Shown in pieces: positions 1 through 9,144 of a stretch of 64,000 nt of DNA. The notes beneath the pieces were generated by a model, which saw only the letters and a program-made list of their open reading frames with translations, was not told the DNA's origin and searched no databases. Source of the DNA: Sphingopyxis sp. UBA6723. Lineage in GTDB: Bacteria; Pseudomonadota; Alphaproteobacteria; Sphingomonadales; Sphingomonadaceae. The stretch is taken from positions 545,676 through 609,675 of the forward strand of contig NZ_DKIH01000013.1 of NCBI RefSeq assembly GCF_002454115.1. Reading direction: 5' to 3'. Position numbers and translations under genes: made by a program. The number at the start of each line of letters is the position of its first letter. The first letter of the stretch is position 1.

Positions 1-1
1 A

Positions 2-3000
2 ATCGCACCGGACGGTACCTATGCCTATGTCCGGTCGGCGGGAACGCCGGGCGGCGTTGAGGACGTCTTTACCTATCGGCTGACCGATGGCGACGGCGAC
101 GTATCGACCGCCACGCTGACGATCCGGATCGGCGACAGCACGCCCAGCCTGATTGTACCCGCTGCGGGCAACGATGGCACCTTTGTCGACGAGGCCGGCC
201 TGCCCGAACGCGACGGCAAGAGCCCTGGCTCGCGCGAAGGCGACGGTTCCGACTTCACCTCCGGCGTCATCCAATTTGCGGCAGGTGACGGGCCCGCCGC
301 GATCACGATCAACGGCGTGACTGTGACCGAAGAGGGTCAAGAGATCGCGCTGGCGACCGGCACCTTCTACATCATTGCGATCAATCCGGATTCGATCGAG
401 TATTTCTTCTGGCTCACCGACAACACGCTCGGCGACAATGCGTCGCAATTGATCACCGTTGGCATCACTGACCTGGACGGCGATACTGTATCGGCGAGTT
501 TCGAGATCGACATCATCGACGATGTTCCCGAAGCTGTTGCCGATTTCGACAGTGTTGCTGCGGGCAGCTTCGGCCCCGTGACCGGTAATGTGATCACCGA
601 TGCCGAAAATGACGGCGGACGCGATTTTCCCGGAGCGGACGGCGCCAGCGTATCATCGGTGTCGGGCAGCGGCGATCCCGTCGGCGCGGGAACACCCGTC
701 GCGGGATTATATGGCGTCCTGACGCTGAACAGCGATGGCAGCTATAGCTATGCCCGCAATCCCGGCACCCCGGGCGGCGTGTTCGATACCTTTACCTATC
801 GGCTGACCGACGGCGATGGTGACACGGCCACCGCCACGCTGCGGATCGCGATCGGCGATGGCGGCGTCACCGTTCAGCTGCCTGATGGCGGCGACGACGG
901 TCAGCTGGTGTCCGAAGCTGGGCTGCCAAATGGATCCGCGCCCGACAGTGACTCTGCAACGACCGAAGGCTCGATAACCTTTGCCGCGACCGATGGCGTG
1001 GACGCCGTTCGCATCAATGGCGAAACGGTGACGGCGGTCGGCCAGATTATTGCGGGCCAATATGGTACGCTGACCGTCACCAGCATCACGGCGACGTCGA
1101 TCGGCTACAGCTACATTCTGGCCGACGCGACCAGCGGCGACGATGTGGTTGAGACCTTCGGCGTCGTCGTGACCGATTCGGACGGCGATAGCGCCAGCGG
1201 TACGCTCAGCATCGTCGTCGAGGATGATGTCCCGACCGCGATCGACGATCTCGACTCGCTGGAATCGGGCAGTGCATCGACGGCCGACGGCAACGTCTTG
1301 GCCGGCATCGGCGGCAGCGATGACAACGCCACCGATGGCGAGGCCGACATTTCAGGCGCTGATGGCGCGAGCGTCACCGCCATTTCGTTTGGCGGTGAAG
1401 GGGGCGACATCAACGGCCTGACCTTTGGCGCCTATGGCACGCTGCAGATCGCGGCGGACGGAAGCTACATTTACACGATCGACCCCGAAAATGCCGACGT
1501 GGCGGGACTCGACGGCGACGATGAGCTGACCGAAGTCTTCGAATATGTGATCACCGATGGCGATGGGGACGAGGCCACCGCCACCCTGACCGTGGTCATC
1601 CGCGGCCGCGACGACATCGTGACGATCGCTGGGCTCAATCCCGAGGGCGCGGAAGCAATTGTTTCCGAGGCTAACCTCGCCGACGGTTCAAACCCCGATA
1701 ACGCTGCTCTGACCCAGACCGGCGACTTCAGCTTCAATGCCGTCGACGGGATCGCGACGATCACAATTGCTGGCGAAACCTTGTTCGACGGCGCAATTGC
1801 CGCCGGGCTGATTATCACGACCGAGTTGGGCATTCTGACGATCACCGATTTCGCGCCCATATTCGACACCGCCGGCGATATCATCGGCGGCACGATCAGC
1901 TACAGCTACGAACTGACCGAAAACAGCGTCTTGCACAGTGGCCCAACCAACGGCGCGCTGAACGAGGCTTTTGCAATAGAAATCACCGACAGCGACGGGT
2001 CGATCGCGACCGCAACCCTCGACGTTCAGGTGGTCGACGATGTCCCCGTCGCACGGTCGGCCCCCTCGATCACTGTCGCCGAAGACGCCGCCGCGATTTC
2101 GGGCAATCTGCTGACCAACGACACGCAGGGTGCCGACGGTGCAACGGTAACATCGGTGACGATCGGCGGCGCGGTCGTCGCAGTCGCCGCCACCGGCACC
2201 ACGACCTTCAGCAACACCCACGGCACCTATACCTTTCAGGCGAATGGCGCCTGGAGCTTTGACCCGGTCCCGCAAATCAGCGTTTTCCCGATCCACGCCA
2301 ATTTCACCTACACCATCACCGATGGCGACGGCGACCAATCGTCTGCGGTCCAGCTGATCCGCCTGGCCGACGGAACGGAACCGACTGCCAGCGACCCGAT
2401 CCAGCTGACGGTCGATGACCAGCATCTGGAAAGTGGCTCGACCCCGTCGCCGACGCAGCCGGTAACAACCAGCGGCAATATCGTCTTCACCCCCGGCTCC
2501 GACGCCATCACGTCGATCGGCTTTGGCGACATTTCGACGCTTGACGGCGGACTCAGCTGGACGCTCGAATCCGACAACCAGATCATCGGCTGGGACGCCG
2601 ACGAAAATCCGGTTGTCGTGATCGACCTGAGCGTGTCGGGCAATGTCGCCACGGTGACCGTCACGCTGCAATCCAATTATGCGCTGCACCCGGACACCAC
2701 GCTGGACGATCTCGTCGCGCTAGGATCGCTGGAAGTGATCGCGACGGACGCGGACGGCGACGTGGTGGCAGGCACGGTGGGAATTTCGGTTTCCGACGAT
2801 GTCCCGTCGATCAGCGCGCTGTCATCGCCCGCGGGCCTGCTGACGGTCGATGAAAGCAATTTGGCCGAACATGCGACAGCAAACTTCGCCAGCCTGTTCA
2901 ACATCGTAACCGGCGCGGATCAGGAAGGCAGCAGCGTCAGCTATACCTTCGAAGTGACAACAGCGACCGGGCTGGTCGATGTCGCCACGGGGTCAAAGAT

Positions 3001-6000
3001 CATCCTGCAGGCGACCGGCAATGTCGTCGAAGGCCGGTTGCAGGATTCGCCATCGACCGTCGCCTTCCGCCTAACCGTCGCCGCCGATGGTCAGGCGACG
3101 CTCGATCAGATCCGTGCCGTCCGCCACCCCGACGCCACCAACCCCGACGATCCGGTGACGTTGTCGCCGACGATCATCCGGCTGACCGCAACCGTCACCG
3201 ACGGCGACGGCGATCAGGCGTCGGCGCTAGTCGCCGTCGGCAATACGCTGCTGTTCAAGGATGACGGCCCGTCGATCGACGCGACCAATGTCGATACCAA
3301 CAGCATTACCCTGACGACGCAGGACGCCGGCACGCGCGGCAGCGCGTTCGACGTGGCATCCGCGAACTTCTCCGCGGCGTTCTCGACCGCACTGGTCAAT
3401 TTCGGCGCCGACGGTCCCGCAGATGCGGGCGTTGTCAACTGGACCTATTCTCTTGTGCTGGGCTCGGCGGCCGCGACCTCCGCCCTGACCAGCAACGGCG
3501 TGCCGGTCACGCTGGCCCTTGTCTCCGGCGAGATCGTCGGCAGCGCGGCCGGCACGCCCATTTTCTCTATCGCAGTGAACCCCGCGACCGGCGTCGTCAC
3601 GCTGACCCAATTTGCCGAGATCGACCATCCGTTGCCGGGGTCGGACAGCAACTATGCCGCGCAGCTCGTCGAGCTGGCGGCCAATCTGGTCGAACTGCGC
3701 GGCACCGCGACGATCGTCGATCGCGACGGTGACAGCATTTCGGATACCGTTGCCGTCGATCTGGGCGGGAACATCCGCTTTGCCGACGACGGCCCCTCGA
3801 TCACCGCCGGTGGAACGGCGGCGACGCTGACCGTCGACGAAAGCGACTTTGCGACCGATGCGACAGTCGACCTGTCGGGCCTGTTTACGGCGACGACCGA
3901 CTTCGGCGCAGACGGCCCGGGCAATATCGAATATGAACTGGGCGTCACTGCCGGGGCGAGCGGCCTGATCGACTCGGTAACCGGCGAAGCGGTGATCCTG
4001 TCTCTCGAGGGCGGCGTCGTCTTCGGGCGCACCTCGACGCATGAGGTGTTTCGCATTTCGGTGGCGCCCGGCGGCCTCGTCACCTTTGACCAGTCGCGCG
4101 CCGTTCTCCATTTGCCCGACAACGGTCCCGACCAAAGCCTGTTCCTGTCAGGCAGCAACTTGATCACGCTGACCGCCGTTGCAGCCGACGGCGACGGCGA
4201 CACGGCACGGACCACCGCCGATATCACCAGCCGTTTCGCAATCCGCGACGACGCGCCGCTAGCGGTGCATGACGAGGATAATGTCTCGCGCGACGGACAG
4301 AATTTTGCCGACGGCAATGTGCTGACCGGGATCGGCGGCGCAGACGACAATGGGATGGACGGATCGCCCGACAGTGCGGGCACCGATGGCGGCTTGCTGG
4401 TCGTCGGTGTCGCTTTTGGGTCGACCACGGGAACACCGGGTACGGCGCTGACGGGGGACTATGGCACGATAACGATCGCCGCCGACGGGAGCTATCGTTA
4501 CGATCTCGATCCCAACGACCCCGCGGTCATCGCGCTGAACGCCAACGAAACGCTGACCGAAACTTTCCATTATACGGTTCAGGACGCCGACGGCGACGCC
4601 TCGACGGCCACGATCACCATTTCGATCACCGGCGCCAATGATTTCCCGATCGCGCGCGCCGATACCAATTGGGTGCTCGACGGCGTCAGCGGCTCGGACC
4701 CGAGCGCATCGGGCAATGTGCTTCAGGACATCGCGCATCCCGGCGCGCCGTTTGGCAGCTTTGCCGACGTGGCCGACAACGACCCCGATCTGGAGGCGAT
4801 CACCGTTACCTCGGCTGGCACCTTTGTCGGTCTTTACGGCACACTCGTGATCAACGCCGACGGCAGCTACACCTATACGCTCGACGAGGACAAGCCGGTC
4901 GTCAACGCGCTGGATAGCGGCCAGACACTGACCGAAAGCTTTGCTTATACGATCAGCGACGGATCGCTGTCGGTCGGCTCGACCCTGACGATCACCATAT
5001 TCGGCACCAACGACGCCCCGACGATCGGCACGGCAATCGCGCGCGTGTCGGAAGAAGGTCTGCCGAACGGGCTGCCCGATACGGCGCCCAACGCCACGCT
5101 CGACACCACCAACAGCGCGACCTTTAGCGGCGCGCTTGCGATCGGCGACGCCGACGCAGGCGAGACGTTGACAGCGACGCTCGGCGACCCCGGTGCAGTG
5201 CTGACCGCAGGTGGCATTCCGGTTGCCTGGACCGGGATCGGCACCGGCACCCTGATCGGTTCGGTCGGCGGATCGGAAGTCATCCGCGTCACGCTCGCAT
5301 CGAACGGTGCCTACACCGTAACGCTGTCGCGCGCCGTCGACCATCCGACCGTTGCGATCGAAGACCTCAAGGACTTCTTCGTCCCCGTCTCGGTCTCCGA
5401 TGGTACCACGACCACGACCAATGCCTCCGCAATCCAGATCGTGATCGAGGATGATGCGCCGACCGCCACCGGCGAGACCGGAGCGACATCGCAGCCGACG
5501 CAGGATGTTAACACCCTTTTCATCCTCGACTTTAGCGACAGCATCGACAACAGCGAACTGAACATCATGCTGGAAGCAGTCCAGGGCGCGCTTGCGCAGT
5601 TGGACAGCGCGGCATCGGGCGTCCTGACCATCAAGTTCGTGATCTTCTCGTCGGGCTCATTCGCCTCGGAGGCGTTCTCAACCGCAGCCGACGCAAACGC
5701 CTACCTCGACTCGCTCAACCCAGCGGCCGGCGGCGAGCGACCGTCGCAGGACGATATCGGGTTCAACACCAATTACACCGGCGCGATTCAGACCGCGCTC
5801 GCCAATTTCAACACCATCCCCGGCGCGAGCAATCAGGTGTTTTTCCTGAGCGACGGAAACCCGAACCAGCAAACGCAGTTCGGGGGCATCCCGCCAATGG
5901 TCATTGATTCGCTGACTGCCGCCACCGCGACGGCGTGGAACAATTTCGTGGACAACAACAATGTCAACGTCACCGCGATTGGTATCGACAACAACCCACT

Positions 6001-7645
6001 GCAACCGCTGAATATCCAGCGGCTGCGCGATGTCGACCTGAACGCGGCGCCGAACAATGAACCGATCTTGGTCGATGATTTCGAGGATCTGGTCGCGACC
6101 TTGCTGTCGGTGATCGTGCCGTCGGCAGTGTCGGGTGATCTCGACGCCAATGATTTCTTCGGCGCCGACGGCGGCCGGTTGCTGTCGATCACCATCGGAA
6201 CGACGACGTACACCTGGGACGGCGCATCAAGCATCGCGGTGTCGAGCGGCGGCAGCATCGCCGGAAACAGCCTCAATACAATCACCACCCCGATGGGCGG
6301 CACGCTGACGCTGAACTTTGCTACGGGTCAGTATAATTACCAGCCACCCAGCCCGATCACGGTCACCGCGACCGAGGTGTTCAACTATGTCGTAACCGAC
6401 CGTGATGGCGACACCGCGGCCACCAACCTGTCGGTCACCATCACGGCGCTGGCACCGCCGATCGCGGTCGATCTGGATGGCGACGGCGTCGAATTCGTGT
6501 CAAACGCGGCGGGGGTCAGCTTCGACTATAATGGCGACGGCATCGCCGAGACCACCGCATGGGTCGGCGCCGACGACGGTCTGCTCGCGATCGACAAGAA
6601 TGGCGATGGCAAGGTCAACAACGGCGCCGAACTGGTGTTCGGCGGCGCGGGCCTGTCCGATCTGCAAGGTCTGGCCGCGACCTATGACAGCAATGGCGAC
6701 GGCAAGCTCGACGCGACCGACGCCGAGTTCACGAAATTCGGCATCTGGCAGGACGCGAACAGCAATGGCGTGACCGACGCGGGTGAATTCCGCTCGCTGA
6801 TTAGCGAAGGCATCATCAGCATCGCGCTGACATCCGACGGGCGCGCTTACACCGCCGCCAATGGTCAGGTGCAGGTGAAGGGCGAAGCGCTCTACACCCG
6901 TGCCGACGGCAGCACCGGCAAGCTCGCCGACGCGGCCTTTGCCACCAATTTCGCCGACCAGCAGCGGGTAGCCGCAACCAACGGAACCGCAGGCGTTTCG
7001 ACCGCGATGCTGGTGGCCGGACTTGCCGCGGCGACTCCGCTGGCGGCGCGCCCGCCCGCCACGCCCGATGGCGACGCAGCGGCTTCGGCGCAGCAGTCCG
7101 GCCTACCGAGCGAAACCCCCGAACCGACATCGACGCTTCCCGCCGCCAAGGCCGAAGGGCTCGTCCACGAGTATTTCTCTGGTCCGGAAACGGCAAAAAT
7201 CGAAGCCGATCCTACCCAGCGCCAGATGGACGAGGATAAACGGCGCGAGCCACAAAGCGACGAGCTCGACACCTCAGCGCCCGATCCGACCTACGCCCAG
7301 CTGCTTGCGGGAACCGATGTCGAGCTGCCCCCCGAACCGGCAGCGGCAGCCGCATCGGGCGACCAGATGCAAATGGCGCTGCCGCCCGCAGCGATGCCTG
7401 ACTCGGCCGCCGCACAGATCGACACGATCGTCGCAGCCGCGCTGGAGGGGCCACAGGTCGAACTCGACGCGCTGCTCGGTCCCGCGGCACCAGCGGAGCC
7501 CGTGCTCGCGCGCATCATGCTGGGTGATGGCGGTGGGGTCGGCCTGCTCAGCGACGGCGCATCAGGTCAATCATTCATTGCCGATCTCGCGCAGCAGCAT
7601 GTCGTGGTGCAGCTCGAACAAATGGCCTCGGCGGGTCACGCATAG
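2..7645 (+). CDS. Giant VCBS/T1SS-143-type adhesin with VWA domain, 5' end outside window
   Basis: A large secreted surface or biofilm adhesin, probably exported by the type I system encoded just downstream. The frame is open from base 2, so the N-terminus lies outside the window; a GTG at 317 is internal, not the start. About 14 repeats of roughly 90-140 residues each end in a T-D-G-D-G-D strand followed by D-D-x-P (for example near 480-530, 1170-1230, 3190-3270, 4570-4650), as in VCBS, cadherin-like and T1SS-143 repeats. A von Willebrand A domain with a D-x-S-x-S metal site (LDFSDS) spans about 5510-6120. A calcium-loop region rich in D-x-N/D-G-D-G follows at 6465-6810. The last ~200 residues are Ala/Pro-rich and should hold the C-terminal secretion signal. 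I saw no canonical GGxGxD RTX nonapeptide array. Sure of the class; the exact ligand is unknown. Confidence 0.9.
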   Translation: MAPDGTYAYVRSAGTPGGVEDVFTYRLTDGDGDVSTATLTIRIGDSTPSLIVPAAGNDGTFVDEAGLPERDGKSPGSREGDGSDFTSGVIQFAAGDGPAAITINGVTVTEEGQEIALATGTFYIIAINPDSIEYFFWLTDNTLGDNASQLITVGITDLDGDTVSASFEIDIIDDVPEAVADFDSVAAGSFGPVTGNVITDAENDGGRDFPGADGASVSSVSGSGDPVGAGTPVAGLYGVLTLNSDGSYSYARNPGTPGGVFDTFTYRLTDGDGDTATATLRIAIGDGGVTVQLPDGGDDGQLVSEAGLPNGSAPDSDSATTEGSITFAATDGVDAVRINGETVTAVGQIIAGQYGTLTVTSITATSIGYSYILADATSGDDVVETFGVVVTDSDGDSASGTLSIVVEDDVPTAIDDLDSLESGSASTADGNVLAGIGGSDDNATDGEADISGADGASVTAISFGGEGGDINGLTFGAYGTLQIAADGSYIYTIDPENADVAGLDGDDELTEVFEYVITDGDGDEATATLTVVIRGRDDIVTIAGLNPEGAEAIVSEANLADGSNPDNAALTQTGDFSFNAVDGIATITIAGETLFDGAIAAGLIITTELGILTITDFAPIFDTAGDIIGGTISYSYELTENSVLHSGPTNGALNEAFAIEITDSDGSIATATLDVQVVDDVPVARSAPSITVAEDAAAISGNLLTNDTQGADGATVTSVTIGGAVVAVAATGTTTFSNTHGTYTFQANGAWSFDPVPQISVFPIHANFTYTITDGDGDQSSAVQLIRLADGTEPTASDPIQLTVDDQHLESGSTPSPTQPVTTSGNIVFTPGSDAITSIGFGDISTLDGGLSWTLESDNQIIGWDADENPVVVIDLSVSGNVATVTVTLQSNYALHPDTTLDDLVALGSLEVIATDADGDVVAGTVGISVSDDVPSISALSSPAGLLTVDESNLAEHATANFASLFNIVTGADQEGSSVSYTFEVTTATGLVDVATGSKIILQATGNVVEGRLQDSPSTVAFRLTVAADGQATLDQIRAVRHPDATNPDDPVTLSPTIIRLTATVTDGDGDQASALVAVGNTLLFKDDGPSIDATNVDTNSITLTTQDAGTRGSAFDVASANFSAAFSTALVNFGADGPADAGVVNWTYSLVLGSAAATSALTSNGVPVTLALVSGEIVGSAAGTPIFSIAVNPATGVVTLTQFAEIDHPLPGSDSNYAAQLVELAANLVELRGTATIVDRDGDSISDTVAVDLGGNIRFADDGPSITAGGTAATLTVDESDFATDATVDLSGLFTATTDFGADGPGNIEYELGVTAGASGLIDSVTGEAVILSLEGGVVFGRTSTHEVFRISVAPGGLVTFDQSRAVLHLPDNGPDQSLFLSGSNLITLTAVAADGDGDTARTTADITSRFAIRDDAPLAVHDEDNVSRDGQNFADGNVLTGIGGADDNGMDGSPDSAGTDGGLLVVGVAFGSTTGTPGTALTGDYGTITIAADGSYRYDLDPNDPAVIALNANETLTETFHYTVQDADGDASTATITISITGANDFPIARADTNWVLDGVSGSDPSASGNVLQDIAHPGAPFGSFADVADNDPDLEAITVTSAGTFVGLYGTLVINADGSYTYTLDEDKPVVNALDSGQTLTESFAYTISDGSLSVGSTLTITIFGTNDAPTIGTAIARVSEEGLPNGLPDTAPNATLDTTNSATFSGALAIGDADAGETLTATLGDPGAVLTAGGIPVAWTGIGTGTLIGSVGGSEVIRVTLASNGAYTVTLSRAVDHPTVAIEDLKDFFVPVSVSDGTTTTTNASAIQIVIEDDAPTATGETGATSQPTQDVNTLFILDFSDSIDNSELNIMLEAVQGALAQLDSAASGVLTIKFVIFSSGSFASEAFSTAADANAYLDSLNPAAGGERPSQDDIGFNTNYTGAIQTALANFNTIPGASNQVFFLSDGNPNQQTQFGGIPPMVIDSLTAATATAWNNFVDNNNVNVTAIGIDNNPLQPLNIQRLRDVDLNAAPNNEPILVDDFEDLVATLLSVIVPSAVSGDLDANDFFGADGGRLLSITIGTTTYTWDGASSIAVSSGGSIAGNSLNTITTPMGGTLTLNFATGQYNYQPPSPITVTATEVFNYVVTDRDGDTAATNLSVTITALAPPIAVDLDGDGVEFVSNAAGVSFDYNGDGIAETTAWVGADDGLLAIDKNGDGKVNNGAELVFGGAGLSDLQGLAATYDSNGDGKLDATDAEFTKFGIWQDANSNGVTDAGEFRSLISEGIISIALTSDGRAYTAANGQVQVKGEALYTRADGSTGKLADAAFATNFADQQRVAATNGTAGVSTAMLVAGLAAATPLAARPPATPDGDAAASAQQSGLPSETPEPTSTLPAAKAEGLVHEYFSGPETAKIEADPTQRQMDEDKRREPQSDELDTSAPDPTYAQLLAGTDVELPPEPAAAAASGDQMQMALPPAAMPDSAAAQIDTIVAAALEGPQVELDALLGPAAPAEPVLARIMLGDGGGVGLLSDGASGQSFIADLAQQHVVVQLEQMASAGHA

Positions 7646-7746
7646 GCCGACCGGCAGGGATGCCGGACATTATGAAACGTCGGCGCAGGCGAAGGATCAC
7701 GCAGAAGGATCTTCGACTTCGAGCGGATAGATGCAGGGGACAAAAG

Positions 7747-9144
7747 ATGCCGAAAATTCGAACCGCAGCATTGTTGCTCACCGCGGTCGCGCTCGTCGCG
7801 ACGCACGAAGCTGGCTGGACCCAGCGAATCGAGCTGAAGACCGCGGTGGAAACTGCCGTCCAAACCAACCCCGAAATCAACCAGGCGGTCGAGAACAAGA
7901 CCGCGATCGAATTCGAGCGCGAACAGGCGCAGCGCCTGTTCGCGCCGCGGGTCTCGGTCGAAGGGTCGATCGGAATTCGCCGCCTCGAAAACAGCACCCG
8001 CCGAGCGCTGGGCATTGCCGATAATGAGCTTTACCCGATGGAGGGTGGGCTCAGCGTCGAACAGACATTGTTTGACGGCGGGGTTCGCCGCAATGAAGTC
8101 CGACGTCAGGCAGCGCGCACCGATGGCGCGGCGTTCCGCGTCGAAGAACGTTCGCAGTTCATCGCGCTCCAGGTCACGCGCCAGTATCTCGACTATCTGT
8201 TGCAGCAACGGATCGTTGCGGCGTCTGAGGACAATATCGATTTCCACAGCAAGCTGGTGACCGACCTGCGCGAAGGCGTGGCGAAGGGATCGCTGAGCAT
8301 TGCTGATCAGCAGCAGGCCGAAGAACGCCAGCAGGCCGCCCGCGCCCGTGTGACCGAGGCGAATCTCGACCTCGTCAACACCGCGGCATCATTCCGTACC
8401 CTGACCGGGCTCGATCTGGTCGACGGCGCCGCATTGCCGCCGTCGCTGGCAGGCAATATTCCGGGGACGCTGGAGGATGCGCTGGCGCGGGCGCGCGAAC
8501 GCAACCCGCGGGTGCGCGAAGCGCAGGCCGATCTCGATGCCGCCCATTCGCTGGTCCGTAAGTCGAAAGCCGAAATGTCGCCGACGCTCGCGCTGGAAGG
8601 CAACGCCCGGATTGGCGACGACATCGACGGTTTCCGCGGCGAGACCAATGATCTGCGCGCCGGGCTGGTGCTGCGCTGGGATATTTTCAACGGCGGCCTC
8701 AAGCGGTCAAAGGTGCAGGAAATGTACCGCCGCGAAAAGGAAGCGCGCTTCCGAATGGACCAGATGATCCGCGAGGCCGAAGAGGATGTGCGGGTCGCGT
8801 GGAACACTTGGGACGCGCAGGGCAAGCTGGTGAAGGAGCTGGAAGAACAGAGCCGGGTTTCGGATGAATTGCTGCGCTCCTACCGCGCCCAGTTCAACGT
8901 CGGCCGCCGCTCGCTGCTCGACGTGCTCGACGCACAAAACACCCGCTACAACGTCCAGGTTCGCACCGAGACGGCGAAATTTGCGCAATTCTACTCGGAA
9001 TTCAAACTGCTTGCGGCGCTCAACGACCTGCTCGCGGCGATGGACGTCCAGCCTCCTGCCGCGGCAGCTTCGACCGCGCGCGAGCGCTTCAAGGTGCAGC
9101 CGACGCCCGAAATGAATCCGGAAGCGATGCGGGATCCCACATGA
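7747..9144 (+). CDS. TolC-family outer membrane channel of type I secretion system
   Basis: Outer-membrane efflux protein forming the exit duct of the type I secretion machine. The ATG at 7747 is chosen because AGGGGACAAAAG precedes it and the product then opens with a signal-like segment (MPKIRTAALLLTAVALVATH); an in-frame ATG at 7660 has no such support. The mature part starts with the typical I-E-L-K-T-A-V-x-x-A-V-x-x-N-P-E-I opening and has two long coiled-coil halves, ending in the R-R-S-L-L-D-V-L-D-A-Q-N segment usual for TolC/AggA-type proteins. It lies 101 bp after the adhesin and its stop overlaps the exporter start (ATGA), so it is the second gene of the secretion operon. About 465 residues, normal for the family. 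Confidence 0.93.
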   Translation: MPKIRTAALLLTAVALVATHEAGWTQRIELKTAVETAVQTNPEINQAVENKTAIEFEREQAQRLFAPRVSVEGSIGIRRLENSTRRALGIADNELYPMEGGLSVEQTLFDGGVRRNEVRRQAARTDGAAFRVEERSQFIALQVTRQYLDYLLQQRIVAASEDNIDFHSKLVTDLREGVAKGSLSIADQQQAEERQQAARARVTEANLDLVNTAASFRTLTGLDLVDGAALPPSLAGNIPGTLEDALARARERNPRVREAQADLDAAHSLVRKSKAEMSPTLALEGNARIGDDIDGFRGETNDLRAGLVLRWDIFNGGLKRSKVQEMYRREKEARFRMDQMIREAEEDVRVAWNTWDAQGKLVKELEEQSRVSDELLRSYRAQFNVGRRSLLDVLDAQNTRYNVQVRTETAKFAQFYSEFKLLAALNDLLAAMDVQPPAAAASTARERFKVQPTPEMNPEAMRDPT

